NCBI RefSeq assembly: GCF_029814825.1 | Contig: NZ_CP122379.1 | Span: 124,001-188,000, forward strand | Source: Aequorivita marisscotiae | GTDB lineage: Bacteria; Bacteroidota; Bacteroidia; Flavobacteriales; Flavobacteriaceae | Length of the DNA stretch: 64,000 nucleotides | Direction of reading: 5' to 3' | Part shown: positions 24,037-32,986 of the stretch, in pieces | Numbering within the stretch: position 1 is the stretch's first letter | How the letters are laid out: the number at the start of each line of letters is the position of its first letter | The notes under the pieces: generated by a model | Databases searched by the model: none | Told to the model about the DNA's origin: nothing | What the model saw: only the letters and a program-made list of their open reading frames with translations | Made by a program: the position numbers and the translations under genes

Positions 24037-25062
24037 TCACGCCTTCCCAATAAGCTCCATCCAACTATGTTTAACTATCTGCCAATCCAGTTGTTCCACT
24101 TTTATCCTTGCGTTTTTTGTAATTTCCTCTACTTTGGGAGGGTTGGCACATAATTCTTCAATAACATTAACAAATAGTTCGGAATTATTTGGTGGGACCA
24201 ATATACCATCAATATTGTCTTTAATTAAAAACGGCATGCCCCCTACGTTTGTGGATACTACCGGTAACCCTAACGCCATTGCTTCCATTACACTTACAGG
24301 CATATTGTCAAAATTAGTGGTGTTTATAAAAATAGTGTACTCCTTTGAAAGGGAGATCCACTCTTCTTTTTTAAGCAGCCCTGGAAAGACAACCGGCAAT
24401 TTTAAATCTGCCGCTATTTTTTTACAGCGCGCCATAGATCCGTCCTTATCGGGGCCAACCATACAAAGAGATACTTTTATACCGCGTTTTAATAAGCCTT
24501 CTACAATTTCCAAAGCCAAGAGCGGATTGTATATTTCGGCAAAGGAACGCACCCATAATAATTTAGGAGTTATAATTTTTCTAGGTTGAAAAGGATAGTT
24601 TTTAATTTCCAAGGTATTGGGAATATAGGTCAGATTTTGAAATCCCATCGTTTTAAACTGTTCCAATATATATTCTGAAGGAGCCACATTTGTATAGGCT
24701 TTTCCAAAGAATATATTGCTAAACCCTTTATTCTTACTTAGTCTTTTGGGAAGGTTGCCCCCGTGCAATACAGGCACATAAGGCAGATCGAGGAGGCGAC
24801 ATATTTTACCGATTATCAAGGCGTAATAGAAATTCTGCGTACTATAGGTATCTATTAAGACCAAGGAAATTTCGTTTTTATTTTTTAGGGTTGTCCAAAT
24901 CATATCGAACATCCTTCCTAATCTATTCTTTTTAGACGAAGCCATAATAACCGAATAGCCTTCGTTTTCAAATTTTACTGAAAGCGAATCGATAGCCGTC
25001 GGCGGCTTTCCGTGTTCCGCCAGCTTATTTCCTATGTATAGCAGTTTTTTTCTTTGGTGCAT
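24037..25062 (-). CDS. Glycosyltransferase family 4
   Basis: The 341-residue GT-B protein begins KKLLYIGNKLAEHGKPPTA, typical of an N-terminal Rossmann half. Its C-terminal half has LLWVRSFAEIYNPLLALE, VCMVGPDKDG-like and TNFDNMPVSVMEAMALGLP (the E-x7-E equivalent), followed by VVSTNVGGMPFLI. It transfers a hexose or deoxyhexose during assembly of the surface polysaccharide. It is the last gene of the tightly packed operon and overlaps the O-antigen ligase gene by 38 nt. Confidence 0.88.
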   Translation of the reverse strand: MHQRKKLLYIGNKLAEHGKPPTAIDSLSVKFENEGYSVIMASSKKNRLGRMFDMIWTTLKNKNEISLVLIDTYSTQNFYYALIIGKICRLLDLPYVPVLHGGNLPKRLSKNKGFSNIFFGKAYTNVAPSEYILEQFKTMGFQNLTYIPNTLEIKNYPFQPRKIITPKLLWVRSFAEIYNPLLALEIVEGLLKRGIKVSLCMVGPDKDGSMARCKKIAADLKLPVVFPGLLKKEEWISLSKEYTIFINTTNFDNMPVSVMEAMALGLPVVSTNVGGMPFLIKDNIDGILVPPNNSELFVNVIEELCANPPKVEEITKNARIKVEQLDWQIVKHSWMELIGKA

Positions 25063-26338
25063 AATCTATCTTCAACAAACTTAAGGCATAAATAAAGGCT
25101 GGGGCGGCAATCCGCATGGAGGAATGGTTAATGGTAAAAAACCAAAAACACAAAAATGAATACAAATATATATTAGATCTATGCTGCAAGCCAAAAGCAA
25201 GCGGCGTAACCAGTAAAATTACCAATGCCAAAATACCAAATAGGCCGTGTTCAGACAGCAGCCTGCTGACTTCATTATGGCTAGCGGCTTCAATATTGGT
25301 GCGTTTTTTTCTGTACTCCTTAGATTTACCTACCCCTATTCCGGTGAAGGGTGCCTCTTTAAAAGCTTCCAATTCCGTTTGAAATATGGCCGCCCGTCCA
25401 GTACCCACATCCCCCTTTTCCCTTCCGGCTGCATCTTCATTGGCATATCTGTTTTCAATCAACCCCATAGTAGCAAATGAACTTATTACCCAAATCCCGA
25501 CAATTACTGAAACCAACAAAACTATTTTGGGCAATAAATTTACTTTTTGCTTTACGCCAGATTTCAAATAAAAAACTATTAAAAATAAAACAGCGCAGGC
25601 TATCGCGGTAATAACGCCCCCGCGCGAAAAGGTAATAAGGGCACGATACCCTATAACAGCCAATAAACCAACATCTACTATATTTATAAACCTATTTTTA
25701 ACGGTGAATATTCGAGTAAAAAGAATAAAGGCCCCCAACCCCAAGACCGTTGAAACCTGATTAGGCCCATATCCACCCGAGGCTGCAAAATTGGAAGCAG
25801 TTCCCGTTAGTACTTCCCGAATACTCGGGGAATAGAGAAATAGATAAACCGTAATAGATACAATTGGCAAGAGTACCGCCAATAAAATAGTTTGCAGACG
25901 TGCAATTGGTATTTTTCGGTCGTAACAGTATAAGGCTGCAATCCCCAAGCACACCGGCCCACTTAAATTAAAGCCGATAGCATTCCCCACTTTTGCTTCA
26001 TAACTTAAGTTGATTGCAGAAAACACAATCCCGGGCACTAAAAATATTGTATAAAGCAAATAGGGCCAAGAGGTGAGTTTAAAACCTTTAAAAAACATCC
26101 CTATTAGCACAAAACCAATAACCGCGTATTTGGCAAATTCATAGCTTATGGCACCTCCCGTCATTCTGGATAACACCTCAAACCCCGTCATATACCCAGC
26201 GGCAAGAAGTATTTCGTCCTTGCGATTGGCGTTCGTTATAATGCGATAAAGAAAGTAAAAACAAATTGCAATTAGATAATATTTGGAAAAAGCATTAAAT
26301 ATATAAACTGCAAAGCCCAAGGCAATATGAAAAGCCAA
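25025..26338 (-). CDS. O-antigen ligase/polymerase family membrane protein
   Basis: The 437-residue protein has about 10-12 hydrophobic helices and a large periplasmic loop (about residues 300-370). The loop contains GRAAIFQTELEAFKEAPFTG, GIGVGKSKEYRKK and SHNEVSRLLSEHGLFG, the Wzy_C/WaaL signature with the conserved His. It either ligates polymerised glycan to lipid A-core or polymerises repeats; the two cannot be separated by sequence. With an ABC exporter in the same operon and no flippase visible, ligation is the more likely role. Confidence 0.85.
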   Translation of the reverse strand: MAFHIALGFAVYIFNAFSKYYLIAICFYFLYRIITNANRKDEILLAAGYMTGFEVLSRMTGGAISYEFAKYAVIGFVLIGMFFKGFKLTSWPYLLYTIFLVPGIVFSAINLSYEAKVGNAIGFNLSGPVCLGIAALYCYDRKIPIARLQTILLAVLLPIVSITVYLFLYSPSIREVLTGTASNFAASGGYGPNQVSTVLGLGAFILFTRIFTVKNRFINIVDVGLLAVIGYRALITFSRGGVITAIACAVLFLIVFYLKSGVKQKVNLLPKIVLLVSVIVGIWVISSFATMGLIENRYANEDAAGREKGDVGTGRAAIFQTELEAFKEAPFTGIGVGKSKEYRKKRTNIEAASHNEVSRLLSEHGLFGILALVILLVTPLAFGLQHRSNIYLYSFLCFWFFTINHSSMRIAAPAFIYALSLLKIDYAPKKKTAIHRK

Positions 26339-26370
26339 GAGTAGAAAATATAATATGTTATTGGAGAATT

Positions 26371-27438
26371 TTATTTGCTTGTATTTTTATAAATATCCAG
26401 CAATTTAGGAATAATAGTGTCTTCTGCGTAATTTTCTTTTATATGTGTTGCAAATGCTAGACCGTCTGCCCTGCGTGCCGCTTTATTTTCAATATAAAAT
26501 AGCAGGGCTGCTGCCAAGGCTTCTGGATTTTTGGGTGGCACTATTTTGCCTAAGCCGTTTATCACTTCCTTACATTCTCCTACATCGGTACTTACTACGG
26601 CCAAACCCGCAGCTCCGTATTCCAATAACGCTATTGGCAACCCCTCAGAAATTGATGATAAAACTCCAATATCAGCAGTTTTTAATAGCGCGGGAATTCC
26701 GGCTTGCGACCCGTATATGTACACCTTTAAAGTTTTAGAATGATATATAAATTCTTCTATGTTTTTTAAATATTGGTTGTCATCCACCCTTCCGACAATA
26801 TGCAGGGAAACATTTAAATATTTCTTCTGAATGATTTTAAAAGCTTCAAATAGATTTATATGATCCTTCTGTGGCCGAAGGTTGGCAACACTTATTATTT
26901 TTATTGAATTACTATCTTTAAGAGCGATAGTTGGCTTCAATTTATTAGGGCTAACAAAATTGGAAAGATAAAACACCTGCCTTGTCTTTAATTTTTCTTC
27001 GGACCAATTCTTTAAAATCTTGTTGACTGAAATTATAGCTGTAAAGTAAAAGCTACAAATCTTTAAAAATCTATGCTTTCGATTATTTAGCAACTCACTA
27101 TTTCCATAATGGTCATGCCAGACTATTTTTATATTGTAAAGGGTAATTTTTAAAAGAGTGGCAAAAAAGAAAGATGTGGAATGCGCGTGAACAATTTCAA
27201 TTTTATGTTGCTTTACAAATTTTATCAATTTTAAATATGCCATAAAGTCCAAAGCGTTTCGTTTTTTGAGAAAACAAAACCCTACGCTTGGCGCCAACTC
27301 CTTTTTAAGCTCACCTTCTTCCCGCGTTGCACACAAATACGAAGCCACTCCCGCCTTGTCTAAAGCATTGGCAATATTAACCGCCATCCGTTCGGCACCA
27401 CCAGGGTTTAAAGAATCTATTAATTGCAATACCCGCAT
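26371..27438 (-). CDS. Glycosyltransferase family 4
   Basis: The 355-residue protein starts with RVLQLIDSLNPGGAERMAVN, the classic GT4 N-terminus. It has ISVANLRPQKDH near 195 and the donor motif SSISEGLPIALLEYGAAGL with VVSTDVGECKEVI. It acts on a nucleotide-sugar donor in polysaccharide assembly. Its ATG shares one base with the stop of the upstream GT4 gene, so they are translationally coupled. Donor unknown. Confidence 0.88.
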   Translation of the reverse strand: MRVLQLIDSLNPGGAERMAVNIANALDKAGVASYLCATREEGELKKELAPSVGFCFLKKRNALDFMAYLKLIKFVKQHKIEIVHAHSTSFFFATLLKITLYNIKIVWHDHYGNSELLNNRKHRFLKICSFYFTAIISVNKILKNWSEEKLKTRQVFYLSNFVSPNKLKPTIALKDSNSIKIISVANLRPQKDHINLFEAFKIIQKKYLNVSLHIVGRVDDNQYLKNIEEFIYHSKTLKVYIYGSQAGIPALLKTADIGVLSSISEGLPIALLEYGAAGLAVVSTDVGECKEVINGLGKIVPPKNPEALAAALLFYIENKAARRADGLAFATHIKENYAEDTIIPKLLDIYKNTSK

Positions 27439-28550
27439 TATATCAACTTTTTTATTTCGGCTTCAAATTTTTCTAAAGTGTATTGATTACTCCAGCTTGA
27501 AGCACGTGCAGCCATTTTTTGTAAAACCTCATTTTGTTTAATTAAAGTAATCAATTGTTGCGCATCGGTGGCTGTATTTAAATTTAAAAGAATTCCTCTT
27601 TCTCCGTGGGCCATCATCCAAGGAATACAGGAAACATTAGTTGCTAATGGTATTACACCCCAAAACATGGCTTCGGCCACAACTTTGGGCCATCCTTCAG
27701 ACTTTGAAGCTAATATTAAAAAATGACTTTTTTTATAGGCAGTTTCAACTACTTCGGAAATTTGATTTCCAAAAAGCGTGATTACCGACTTTAAATTAGA
27801 TTTTTCTATATACTTTTCAAGTGCCCCCCTTTCTTCTCCTTCACCGTAAACTGCCAATCTGCACAATACTCCTCGCTTTAATAATTCTTCAACCAATTGT
27901 ACAGCGTAAAGTGGACTTTTCCCTTTAGAGAGTGTTCCTACGAAAACAAACTGGATAATGTTGTCATAATTTCTAATTGGAATATTGGCTATCTTATTTT
28001 TGGCATAACTAGCAGTAAAAAATGGCAGAACATTTTTAGTTTGTTTTGGCCATTCGCCGTAAACTAAAACCTGCATATTCCGAGTTAAAAAGGTGTTGGA
28101 GAGAATCCATTTTTGTAGACGATAACTCCACGGCTGCTTCGCCTTCGGATCCCAGTTGCCAGCGTATTTGGCTGTTTTCTTTTTCTTCGGAAATAATAAT
28201 TGAACAAAGCATCCTAAAAGTCCAATATTGCCCGGACAACGAAGATGAATATGGTCGGCACGTTTGCAAGCTTTATAAAGCGTAACAAATATTATAGGAA
28301 TTTTAATAACCGATTTAAGACTTGCTTTAACCGAAGTAAAAGCTATTGCCGGCACCCTATTTAAATAAATATTGTTGTGCTTATAAGGCATATCTATCTT
28401 TGAAACTGCCCTAGTTACTTTTGGTGCAATTATTTCGACCGAATCAAAATTTTTTATCCATAAGTTCATTTCCTTCACATAGGGCGCATAAGCAAAATAT
28501 TGCGCCTTTTTAAAAAGATGTGGTGTATGTGTTATGATTAGGAAATTCAT
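27438..28550 (-). CDS. Glycosyltransferase family 4
   Basis: The 370-residue protein's C-terminal half has FVFVGTLSKGKSPLYAVQL, LAVYGEGEERGALE and the donor-binding stretch LASKSEGWPKVVAEAMFWG, followed by IPLATNVSCIPWM. The N-terminal half is less conserved but starts FLIITHTPHLFKKA. It is a sugar transferase of the polysaccharide operon, overlapping the upstream GT2 gene by 4 nt (ATGA-type coupling). Confidence 0.87.
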   Translation of the reverse strand: MNFLIITHTPHLFKKAQYFAYAPYVKEMNLWIKNFDSVEIIAPKVTRAVSKIDMPYKHNNIYLNRVPAIAFTSVKASLKSVIKIPIIFVTLYKACKRADHIHLRCPGNIGLLGCFVQLLFPKKKKTAKYAGNWDPKAKQPWSYRLQKWILSNTFLTRNMQVLVYGEWPKQTKNVLPFFTASYAKNKIANIPIRNYDNIIQFVFVGTLSKGKSPLYAVQLVEELLKRGVLCRLAVYGEGEERGALEKYIEKSNLKSVITLFGNQISEVVETAYKKSHFLILASKSEGWPKVVAEAMFWGVIPLATNVSCIPWMMAHGERGILLNLNTATDAQQLITLIKQNEVLQKMAARASSWSNQYTLEKFEAEIKKLI

Positions 28551-29557
28551 AAATGCACTTTAGGTTTGTTAAAAAACAATGACCACCACCCTACTACTCT
28601 ACCCATACTTTCGGTTAGGGCTTCTTTCTTTTGGTTTGTGTTTATAACATTAGTAAACCTAATAATCGTTAATAAAAACGACGTGGTGTGCCACTTTATT
28701 CTGGCTCTTATAGTTGGATTTGGATATTTTACACGCCATACATACCACCCATTTTTAACTACCATTTTACCATATTTATATTTATTTGGTCTACCGGAAA
28801 TATTATGATAATGGTTTAATTTAGCAGCAGTATTAATAACATTTGTTCCATACCTTAATGCGCGTAAACTGAAATCAGCATCTTCGTATAAACCGTACCC
28901 TTCAAAATAGATTGAAAATTTGATGTGTTTAAATATGGATTTTCTAAAATTAAAGGACATCCCAATTAATAAATCTACAGGGTATATTTTGTTATTAAGA
29001 GGATAACTATATGTTCTGCCGTGTGAGAAATCAGGCATAATACCTGGTCTAAAAGGAGATTGTAATCCTAACTTATTTCTTACTAAATTTCTTGAACTTT
29101 CTTTTATCGCATATCCATCAATAACATAATGTTTACTTAAATCAATAGATTGGTTTTCATCTATTTTAAACCACCTATTCTCATTTACTGCAACACCACC
29201 TACACCAACACAATTTGAATCATTTTTAAAGGTATCTATAATAGCTTTAAAATAATTTCTATCTAACTCTGTATCATCGTCTAAAAAACAAACAATTTCT
29301 GAGTTTAAGTCAACTTTTTCAATACCAAAGTTACGTTGTTTGGTAAGACCTCTCTCATTTTCTTCAACTTTATAATATTTAAGATTTTGAAATTCATGTG
29401 TTACAAGTAACCGTTCTGTTTTATCATCAATAGAGCCATCAACGATCAAAATCTCACTTGGATACAATGCTTGTTTTTTCACCGAATTTAGTAATTTAAG
29501 CAATGGTTCAGGTCGCTTGTATGTGCAGACTATTAAAGTAAATTTAGTATCGCTCAT
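28547..29557 (-). CDS. Glycosyltransferase family 2
   Basis: The 336-residue GT-A protein has TLIVCTYKRPEPLLKLL at 7-23, ILIVDGSIDDKT, the donor-metal motif FLDDDTELD near 91-99 and the late YEDADFSLRALRYG (E-D-x-D). It probably adds one sugar of the repeat unit. One base separates it from the exostosin-type gene upstream. The AT-rich codon choice resembles its immediate neighbours rather than the flanks of the window. Confidence 0.88.
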   Translation of the reverse strand: MSDTKFTLIVCTYKRPEPLLKLLNSVKKQALYPSEILIVDGSIDDKTERLLVTHEFQNLKYYKVEENERGLTKQRNFGIEKVDLNSEIVCFLDDDTELDRNYFKAIIDTFKNDSNCVGVGGVAVNENRWFKIDENQSIDLSKHYVIDGYAIKESSRNLVRNKLGLQSPFRPGIMPDFSHGRTYSYPLNNKIYPVDLLIGMSFNFRKSIFKHIKFSIYFEGYGLYEDADFSLRALRYGTNVINTAAKLNHYHNISGRPNKYKYGKMVVKNGWYVWRVKYPNPTIRARIKWHTTSFLLTIIRFTNVINTNQKKEALTESMGRVVGWWSLFFNKPKVHL

Positions 29558-29558
29558 A

Positions 29559-30593
29559 TTAATTCAGTATGTTACAAAAAATGTCGTGCACTTCTTTAAA
29601 ATAGGTATGTCGCCTTAAATAATTATTCCATAATTCTCGATTGCTCTTTTGAAGCTTTAGAAAGTCTTGATTAGACAATTTAGCATGAAATTGAACAATT
29701 GTTTCGGGCATTGTTTTGATATTAGCTTCATTAATAATTAAGCAATGCTTATCCCAATTTATTTTATTGTCTAACGGCAATAGACAATCTGTATTAATTA
29801 ATATAGGAATTCTACCAGTAGCTAAAACCTCATAAAAACGAACCGAAAAGTTCCCTGCCCCACGCAAACAAAAGGTATAGGGATTGTTGTAAATATTTTG
29901 ATAAAACTCTTGAGTTGTTTTATGTTTTTCAGCTAAAGTTTTAACGCCTGCCCTATAACTGTTTCTAAGAATAAAGTGAGTTTGTAGATGATTGCTTTTT
30001 TTTAATAATTCCAAATATTTTGCTCTCTTAGTAATAGATGGATAAAAAGCTTGATAATCTCTAAGTTGTTTAATTACAAATCTTTTTATATTGGTTTTTG
30101 CAAAACTCAATAGCTCTTTTAAATATTTTAAAAAGCCTCCTTTTGCTTGTCCAACAAAACCAATTTTTGGTTTAGGTTGTTTATTTATTGTTGAAAATTC
30201 TTTATTAATGTGTAATCCATAGGGGTCGTTAACAAATGCTGGTAATAAAAATGTTCTGCGGTTCAATTTACTTTTAAATCCTGAAAATCTAAAATTATAT
30301 ACATTTTGGTTTTTTAATGAATAACCAAAATCACCACCAGAGTATACCCAAATAGGCTTACCAATTTTTAAAGCTTGGTTAATTAAATCCTGAACAATAT
30401 TGTTATATTTTTTCATAGAATAGCTATACTCTAAGGGAACAACAATAATATTAGCGGCTTCAATATGATTTACAATTTTATAGCATGTTTTTAACACGTC
30501 ATTTTTTACATAATGTAAATCCAATAATAAAGGAAAAACATATTTTCGGTTTTTCTCAGTCAACAAATTAGTATTTGTATAAAGTTTAAGCAT
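29559..30593 (-). CDS. Exostosin-like (GT47-type) family protein
   Basis: The 344-residue protein's C-terminal part (about 225-300) contains YTFCLRGAGNFSVRFYEVLATGRIPILIN and later the H-x-E-like contact region, the pattern of exostosin-type transferases (small R-x-E-x2-A-x-G-x-IP motif). The N-terminal part (VPLEYSY, VYSGGDFGY) is typical of bacterial exostosin homologues. It probably transfers an unusual sugar in the cluster. No membrane segment is seen. Confidence 0.78.
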   Translation of the reverse strand: MLKLYTNTNLLTEKNRKYVFPLLLDLHYVKNDVLKTCYKIVNHIEAANIIVVPLEYSYSMKKYNNIVQDLINQALKIGKPIWVYSGGDFGYSLKNQNVYNFRFSGFKSKLNRRTFLLPAFVNDPYGLHINKEFSTINKQPKPKIGFVGQAKGGFLKYLKELLSFAKTNIKRFVIKQLRDYQAFYPSITKRAKYLELLKKSNHLQTHFILRNSYRAGVKTLAEKHKTTQEFYQNIYNNPYTFCLRGAGNFSVRFYEVLATGRIPILINTDCLLPLDNKINWDKHCLIINEANIKTMPETIVQFHAKLSNQDFLKLQKSNRELWNNYLRRHTYFKEVHDIFCNILN

Positions 30594-30597
30594 TTTA

Positions 30598-31449
30598 CTA
30601 TAAAGCGCTTTTTCGAATAAACAATGTGTTAAACTTGTCTTTATTGTAACTATTTATAACATTTATTAATTTCAAGTCAACATTATATTGCACTGGCACA
30701 AAATTGTAACTCATTATTAAATTAAAAACGTCTTCATCCTTTAAATTAAACTTCTCTCCAGAATTATTAAACTCTACTAATAAATATTTAAGAGAAGCTT
30801 TATTTAAGGTATTTAAAGCTCCTTTTAGCACTTTGTATTCATAACCTTCAACATCAATTTTTATAAATGTTGGGTTTTCATTTTTTAATAATTCATCTAA
30901 AGTTTTAACGTCAATTTTTATAGTATTCTCGTCTTCAGTAAGAGACACACTATTCATAGTTGTTCTATTCGTTGTGAAGTTAAGCACTTCATTCTTATCG
31001 CTAATACCGCAATTAAATATCTTCACTTTATTAGATAAATCATTTATTTCTACATTGTTTATTAATTTCTTTAATGCGCTTTTAATGGGTTCTATTGCAA
31101 AAACGTTTGCATTGCAAACCCCACTGGCCAGTAGAGTGTAGTGTCCTAAATTGGCTCCAACATCAATAAATAAATCATTTTTTTTTAAATGATGAATTAA
31201 AAACATAGAATCTTCATAATCCATTAGTTTGTAATAAATATTACCAACTAATCCCGCGTCTCCTTTCTCCGCATAAAACTTTAGATCGTTTATCCAGTTA
31301 AAAAGTCTTGGTTTTTTTAAAAATATTTGGGATATATTAAAATATATATATCTATACATTGCTTTGTATGGCGAAGATTTAGTTAGGGGATGCTTATTTA
31401 TCATCGCATACCTTAAGCGTAATCTATCAATTATTTTTTTCAACCCCAT
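30598..31449 (-). CDS. FkbM family methyltransferase
   Basis: The 283-residue protein has SAM motif I FIDVGANLGHYTLLAS near 94-109, the acidic FAIEPIKSALKKL and the post-motif TFIKIDVEGYEYKVLKGAL near 200-218, all hallmarks of FkbM-type O-methyltransferases. It likely methylates a hydroxyl of the glycan, a common tailoring or chain-capping step. It overlaps the upstream GT2 gene by 23 nt. Confidence 0.88.
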   Translation of the reverse strand: MGLKKIIDRLRLRYAMINKHPLTKSSPYKAMYRYIYFNISQIFLKKPRLFNWINDLKFYAEKGDAGLVGNIYYKLMDYEDSMFLIHHLKKNDLFIDVGANLGHYTLLASGVCNANVFAIEPIKSALKKLINNVEINDLSNKVKIFNCGISDKNEVLNFTTNRTTMNSVSLTEDENTIKIDVKTLDELLKNENPTFIKIDVEGYEYKVLKGALNTLNKASLKYLLVEFNNSGEKFNLKDEDVFNLIMSYNFVPVQYNVDLKLINVINSYNKDKFNTLFIRKSAL

Positions 31450-32986
31450 TATAATTTATTTTTTCAGCCCAAGTTAAACTAACACACCATCCTTTGCGCA
31501 TATTTTTAACATAGTTAATTGGATTTTTTATGGATTGAGATTTATAATTTTTTACAAATAACATCAATTTATAACCCAATTTTTGTTGTTTCGTAAAGTA
31601 TTTGAGGTTAAACAACATAACCGTTGGCGATGGCTTAGGCAATTGTTTTTCAGATTTCCATGGGCTTGCAGGCTTTTTCCTAAAACCACCAACTGGCGCT
31701 TTTAAATGTGTAATAATTAAATCTGGAATAAAAATAACATCCTCTCCTAACCATCTTATCTGCATTCCAAAATCTGAATCTTCCCTATATCCATACTCAT
31801 AACTTAAATCGAATTTAATATTTTTAAATAATTCAGATTTTACTACGCTTGATCCAGAACCAAAAATTGGTGTTTGTGCTATTTTAAAATATGTTTGCTC
31901 TTCTAAGGGTTGTAAACACGTAAAATTAATCGCTCTTACTCCTAAATTTTTAATATTTATAAAGGCTTTCTCAACTAACAATTTATTAAATCTAATATCA
32001 TCATCACCAAAAAACACCCATTCGCTTTCAACTAAATCAATAGCAATATTTCTAGCATTGCACACTCCCATTTTATTGATGAATCTATGTTTAATGTTGA
32101 AAGGCCATTTTTCATTATATAAATAATTGAGCTCTGAGACAGAGTTTTTAATTGGATTTTGTTCAACTATAATCACATTTTTTGGCAATAATGTTTGTCG
32201 AGATAAATCTTTTAAAACATCGTATAAATATACCTTTCTTCCTATGGTTGGTATTATAACATCAATTTCTCTTTTATCAATAATATTTCTTGAAGTTTGA
32301 AAAGGAATTTTAGTAAAATCAAAATCGTACTCTATCTTTTTATAGAATAAGCTTTTTAAAAGTGGAATAATCGGAAATTTCTTTTCAAAAATTATAAAAG
32401 CTGTAAATAATATATAAACCCAATTCCACTTATAATGTTCTTTTACAAATTGAAACAAAACAAAGGTTGATGCTTGTTTTACTTGATTTACAGTATTTGG
32501 CTTGCCCAATAATAAATTAGGGTGTGAATAGCAAAATAAACCTTGATGCATTGCGGTTTTTGCTAATGCATTTAAAAAATAATGAAAATTGGAATACGTG
32601 TTAAAATCTTTTGAAATAGCATTTAAGACTTCTGCATGAACTCCCCCAACATCACCGCTTAGCAACCAAGTTGGATAACAAACTTTCTTATTTATTTTTA
32701 TATAAATTGATAAGTCTACGTAACCAATTTGATTCGGAAGAAAATTATTGTCAGAAAAGCTAAATGAAGCTAAAATTCCCCTATGATGGAAAATATCGGG
32801 CAACGCCTTTAAATTGATGTAATCAAAATAATCTCTATTACACCATATAATTAAATTATTTGGAAATTGTGTTGCTAAATTAAATAACGTATCGGCTATT
32901 GACTTTTTTCTATTAAAAGCAATTTTATTTTGCTTATTATCAAGCACCTTTAGCACCCTATTATTTTGGTGGATTATGAAAATCAT
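31427..32986 (-). CDS. Glycosyltransferase family 2 with long N-terminal extension
   Basis: The 519-residue protein has a recognisable GT2 domain only from about residue 238: IDVIIPTIGRKVYLYDVLK, then VIIVEQNP, WVFFGDDDIRFN (DDD motif) and a late YREDSDFGMQIRWLGED. Residues 1-230 form a separate, unassigned part with hydrophobic patches (for example LFCYSHPNLLLG and WVYILFTAFIIFEK) that could be a second, degenerate transferase domain. It is coupled to neighbours by a 4-nt overlap upstream and a 23-nt overlap downstream. Confidence 0.82.
   Translation of the reverse strand: MIFIIHQNNRVLKVLDNKQNKIAFNRKKSIADTLFNLATQFPNNLIIWCNRDYFDYINLKALPDIFHHRGILASFSFSDNNFLPNQIGYVDLSIYIKINKKVCYPTWLLSGDVGGVHAEVLNAISKDFNTYSNFHYFLNALAKTAMHQGLFCYSHPNLLLGKPNTVNQVKQASTFVLFQFVKEHYKWNWVYILFTAFIIFEKKFPIIPLLKSLFYKKIEYDFDFTKIPFQTSRNIIDKREIDVIIPTIGRKVYLYDVLKDLSRQTLLPKNVIIVEQNPIKNSVSELNYLYNEKWPFNIKHRFINKMGVCNARNIAIDLVESEWVFFGDDDIRFNKLLVEKAFINIKNLGVRAINFTCLQPLEEQTYFKIAQTPIFGSGSSVVKSELFKNIKFDLSYEYGYREDSDFGMQIRWLGEDVIFIPDLIITHLKAPVGGFRKKPASPWKSEKQLPKPSPTVMLFNLKYFTKQQKLGYKLMLFVKNYKSQSIKNPINYVKNMRKGWCVSLTWAEKINYNGVEKNN

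Noticed and set aside
23208..24153. Open frames encoding repeated YRLSVVG- or QQPTDNS-type peptides across the heptamer arrays
   Set aside because: They are translations of a 7-nt tandem repeat, have no domain, and run in both orientations; treated as repeat DNA, not genes.
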